Notes under the pieces: generated by a model
Databases searched by the model: none
What the model was told of the DNA's origin: nothing
Seen by the model: only the letters and a program-made list of their open reading frames with translations
Assembly (NCBI RefSeq): GCF_020921035.1
Contig: NC_063155.1
Location: 31,737,294-31,801,293, forward strand
Source: Rhodamnia argentea
Taxonomy: Eukaryota > Streptophyta > Magnoliopsida > Myrtales > Myrtaceae
Direction of reading: 5' to 3'
DNA length: 64,000 nucleotides
In this document: positions 61,031 through 64,000 of the stretch, piece by piece
Layout: every line of letters begins with the position of its first letter
How positions within the stretch are numbered: the first letter of the stretch is position 1
Translations under genes and position numbers: made by a program

Positions 61031-62372
61031 TCAGTATTCATTTCTAGAGTTGCCAAAGAATAATTGAGGAAGAACTTGCTCCTCTAGGAACAGAGACATG
61101 TAGTAGTACGCTGACTCGCTTGGATGGATGCTATCCCAGAATAAGTGTTGCAATGAATTAAGACATGTTGGTGTGAGTTCGTTGCACAGAGGTCCTGCTT
61201 CCACATATCCAGTGCCACAGCATCCTTTCTTTGTCTCCAGGAATCCTGTCACCCATAATCTCAGCAAGTAAAACATAAATGGACAGATAATTGCCTATGA
61301 CTAAAACGTGCCCTTTGAAAGCTGAGGGAAGAGTGGAGAAACGAGAGCATTGTAATGGGACTCAAGATGAGAACCGTAAAAAGTGTTTTATTCGGCATAC
61401 CATACTTATGAGGATGATTGATCATGTCAATCATTGGCTCGTACACATCGGCATAGGCAATCTTGCTTTTTGGAAGCACTGATTGTATTTGAGGCAAAAG
61501 ATTTGCTAGCTTGTGATTGTAGCTTCGGGCATCTAGGTTTTCATCTTCTACACATTTTCGATCCTCGGGGTTCTTGAATTTTGCAGTCATCTGAATGGGC
61601 AGACAACCAACTGGAGGAAGCCCCGCCACTGCTATCTTACGGCATCCGAGATCATGGAGTCCCTGGGTAAGTACACTTTTTAGCAGTATGGCTGAAATTA
61701 CTACCAGAACGGAAACTTCATAGCTGTGTGATAGGTAGGTTCTCATCTCACCAATATGATGTCTCGTAGTCTTCCCAGCAAAAAGTCTTGGTATCCGCTG
61801 ATATTGAACTGGATTCTCCTCGTGGGAATATCATAGAAATTGAATATGAAGTCATTAGTTCCTGCACTGATGATGACCAACGCTCCTCTTAAAATCTTCT
61901 TTGCCTCCTCTTCCCCAACCATCTTGTTAAGCCTCTGAATGTACTTCTTCACGTATTCAAGCTGCTTTGACATCGGGATTACACCGGAAGCTGCAGTTGT
62001 CAGATCATCAAACCCCGATCCTCCCGAGGCGAAACTGACACCGGTGCAGAGTTGCTTGTCCTTTAGGTCGGGATCTAGAAACGGAGGAACTGTCTCCTTG
62101 ATACTAGCCGCAGAAGCGATGAAATCAGGAATGAGTTTTCCATTAGAAAATCTACCTGTGGGAACTTGACCAGGGAAGTCGCGACCATAAGGGAGGTGGT
62201 TTCCCTTGAACAAAGTCGGGATGTAGTTATTATTACCAGTGTCGACTGTTGAGTCCCCCAGAATTAGGATTGTCGGGAATAGTTTAGCTGCTTCGGACGT
62301 GGCATTGAGGAAGCTGGAGCCAGTATTCACCAAAAGTACCATGACTAATATAAGCAGCACGGCTGGTGCCAT
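61031..62372 (-). CDS. GDSL esterase/lipase
   Basis: Three exons, 61752-62372, 61401-61662 and 61031-61245 (phases 0 and 1), encode 365 residues, the usual length for plant GDSL enzymes. A signal peptide (VLLILVMVLLVNTGSSFLNA) is followed by block I (LILGDSTVDTGNNNY, nucleophile Ser41), block II (GVSFASGGSG), block III (SAGTNDFIFNFYD, Asn173), KIAVAGLPPVGCLP, GCCGTGYVEAGPLCN and block V (WDSIHPSE, Asp332 and His335). All catalytic residues are present, so it should be an active secreted serine esterase; the natural substrate cannot be told. The ATG at 62372 is preferred. The in-frame ATG at 62573 would add 67 residues ahead of the signal peptide and is unlikely. Confidence 0.92.
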
Positions 62373-62688
62373 TGCATATATTTCTGAAAGGAGGACTAAT
62401 CGACTATGATAGCCCTTGATTCTGGGATAAATAAGTAGATGTTGGCTTGTGACATCGCACTTGAAAAGCATACTTAACCTAGAGGTAAAGTCACTCCTCT
62501 TTTTACCTTGACAAATAATAAAGGACACGTGCACAGAATTCCCTAGCGTCGGAAATGCTATTTTGTTTTCCATTTACTCAACTAGGGTTCTTAAGATTTG
62601 GAAAATCACGTCAAGTTCCTGTTCTGTCGACCCAAATGATGTCTATGTGAAACCAACTTGTTAGTGACGTGGGGAATACTTGAGTATG

Positions 62689-63255
62689 TCATGATCTACT
62701 CAAGGCTCTGTCTGTAGAGCTTGAAACTTGACAGAGAATTAAAGTTTTTGCTTCCTCCTCCCGTGAATTTGATATCTTGAGTCTTAAGGGGGGAATTGGA
62801 GGAGCAAAACGCGTTCTCAGGGTTAAAGAGTTGGTAATAAGGGAACGATAACTTAGACGGCTAGGACGATGCTTTTTTTGGTTTGTTTTTTGCTTACATC
62901 TGTTAGCTAATGCTGCAGAATGCCCTCCAGATCCATAATGCAGCGTCTTGTGAGAAACAAGTGGATGATCCAAAACATTCATGATGCATGTATCAAAGTA
63001 TGCCATCGTTTGATCTAACGTTTTGCCTGTCCGACTATTCTCTAAGTTGAAATGGGATAACAGTGTCCCTAAAGCACTGAAGGAAACGCATAAGACTCTC
63101 CAAACGGCATCCGCGTGATTCCGCAACCTCACACAAAATAGATTTGGTTCGAAGCTGCCATCTCCAGCCCATTCCAGGCAAAGGCGAGCTGCATTTACCT
63201 GCTCCGGCTGTCTAGACAGGTATGGAGACCATGCTCCTGGGTTGTGGGCTCGAGT
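62689..63255 (-). CDS. Unrecognised open frame, possible gene fragment
   Basis: A 189-codon stretch without a stop on the minus strand, with the first Met of the obvious frame at 63132. The first two thirds look protein-like (NPGAWSPYLSRQPEQVNAAR, LCLEWAGDGSFEPN, NHADAVWRVLCVSFSALG, HFNLENSRTGKTLDQTMAYF). The last third turns Arg/Ser-rich and less convincing. I do not recognise a family. It could be one exon of a gene running out of the window or a pseudogene piece, and chance is possible. It starts 317 bp upstream of the GDSL start on the same strand, so it is not part of that gene. Confidence 0.2.
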   Translation of the reverse strand, partial: TRAHNPGAWSPYLSRQPEQVNAARLCLEWAGDGSFEPNLFCVRLRNHADAVWRVLCVSFSALGTLLSHFNLENSRTGKTLDQTMAYFDTCIMNVLDHPLVSHKTLHYGSGGHSAALANRCKQKTNQKKHRPSRLSYRSLITNSLTLRTRFAPPIPPLRLKISNSREEEAKTLILCQVSSSTDRALSRS

Positions 63256-64000
63256 TCATCTATCAGGCCAGTCTCTTTGTTTGATGATCATGTTTGATAT
63301 GTGCATATATCGTTCATGGCGGCATCTTTTACGCCCCTCATTTGAAAAGAAGGAAAAATGAAGATCTTACCTCCGCAAGAGGAGACATGCAAAGCCGGAG
63401 GTTACGTTGACTGCATCTGCAATCAGCGACGTCATGTCTCACCAACCTCCAGATATTTCCCTCTTCTCAGAATGAACCTCTCTTTGGTAAGGTTTCAGAT
63501 TCGGCAAACATGTGATACTTTTTTATCTTTCTCCTTCTCTTCCCATTTGCACAAAGCAAATACACAAGCTTAGGAAGGCACTGGGATCACGACACCACTG
63601 TTGCGACAGAACATGCCTCACAGAGACTATCAATCCCAAGAATTATAGCATGGTAATAAAGAGAAATCCTTGACTTGTGAATGGCCGAAGCACGAATTGG
63701 TGGCTTAATGAACATACGTCTTTTGGAGAATTTGCGTCCGTGGGGATTTAATCATCTTGATAGAACAGCGTCCCACATTTTTCATGTCAGTGCGAGCTGA
63801 TCCCCATCTCGTTTTGTAACCAATACATTCGCAGCCTTAGGAAGGTACGATGATAAGGGACCATATGTCCTTTTCGTACCCTGAAGATAATGAAGCAAGA
63901 GGTTGTCGGTGACCGGTCTGATATCCCGCCAAATTATTCCATTTTTAGGGGGGCAAAAGAGAAAAGGAACATAACCACCACCCATCATCATCAATCATAC
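63256..64000. other. Window edge, no supported gene
   Basis: Short frames on both strands (63358-63573 + and 63782-63994 -) have no recognisable domain. They may be fragments of a gene beyond the window. Confidence 0.3.

Noticed and set aside
1-64000. CRISPR arrays, operons, riboswitches, tRNA or rRNA genes
   Set aside because: None recognised. The sequence is eukaryotic nuclear DNA and the repeats seen are transposon ends, microsatellites or local duplications.

Overview
This is a window of a plant nuclear genome, almost certainly a woody eudicot. Genes have many GT-AG introns, intergenic DNA is AT-rich and full of transposon remnants, and the recognisable genes are plant-type: a CHX antiporter, a laccase with the canonical plant exon sizes, a GDSL esterase, sorting nexin 2, NAA25, SWC6/SEF and MIR390. 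The abundant short elements with 'gtcctaaacc...caattcagtc' ends would suit a Myrtaceae (Eucalyptus-like) genome, but that placement is inference.

Layout. From 1 to about 22,000 no intact gene was found; the DNA is transposon-derived. Its highlight is a 4.2-kb Pack-MULE-like element (11780-16004). It has about 215-bp terminal inverted repeats and an exact 9-bp target duplication. It carries a decayed HIRAN-domain fragment of a SMARCA3-like helicase gene, and a 2.7-kb solo LTR is inserted inside its right terminal repeat. A composite MULE-like element lies at 9046-10270. At 22101-22206 is a clear MIR390 hairpin with a TATA box 107 bp upstream of the mature miRNA. Then come a CHX-type cation/H+ antiporter (26377-29079, +), SWC6/SEF (29902-31738, +) and, convergently, a laccase (32508-34794, -). 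NAA25, the auxiliary subunit of the NatB N-terminal acetyltransferase, fills 37117-53666 (-) in 19 exons. Its introns carry a three-LTR TRIM-like retroelement and an old tandem duplication. Divergent from it is SNX2 (55135-60391, +), whose upstream region has a near-perfect 113-bp tandem duplication that doubles a G-box. Its last intron holds a tandem duplication interrupted by a dead RTE-type LINE. A GDSL esterase/lipase (61031-62372, -) follows convergently.

The genes are unrelated housekeeping and regulatory loci, not a pathway. They cover chromatin (SWR1-C), protein N-terminal acetylation, endosomal sorting, cation transport, cell-wall/phenolic oxidation, lipid ester hydrolysis and small-RNA control of auxin response factors. 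Exon coordinates were derived by hand from reading frame, splice consensus and family conservation; no alignment or transcript data were available.
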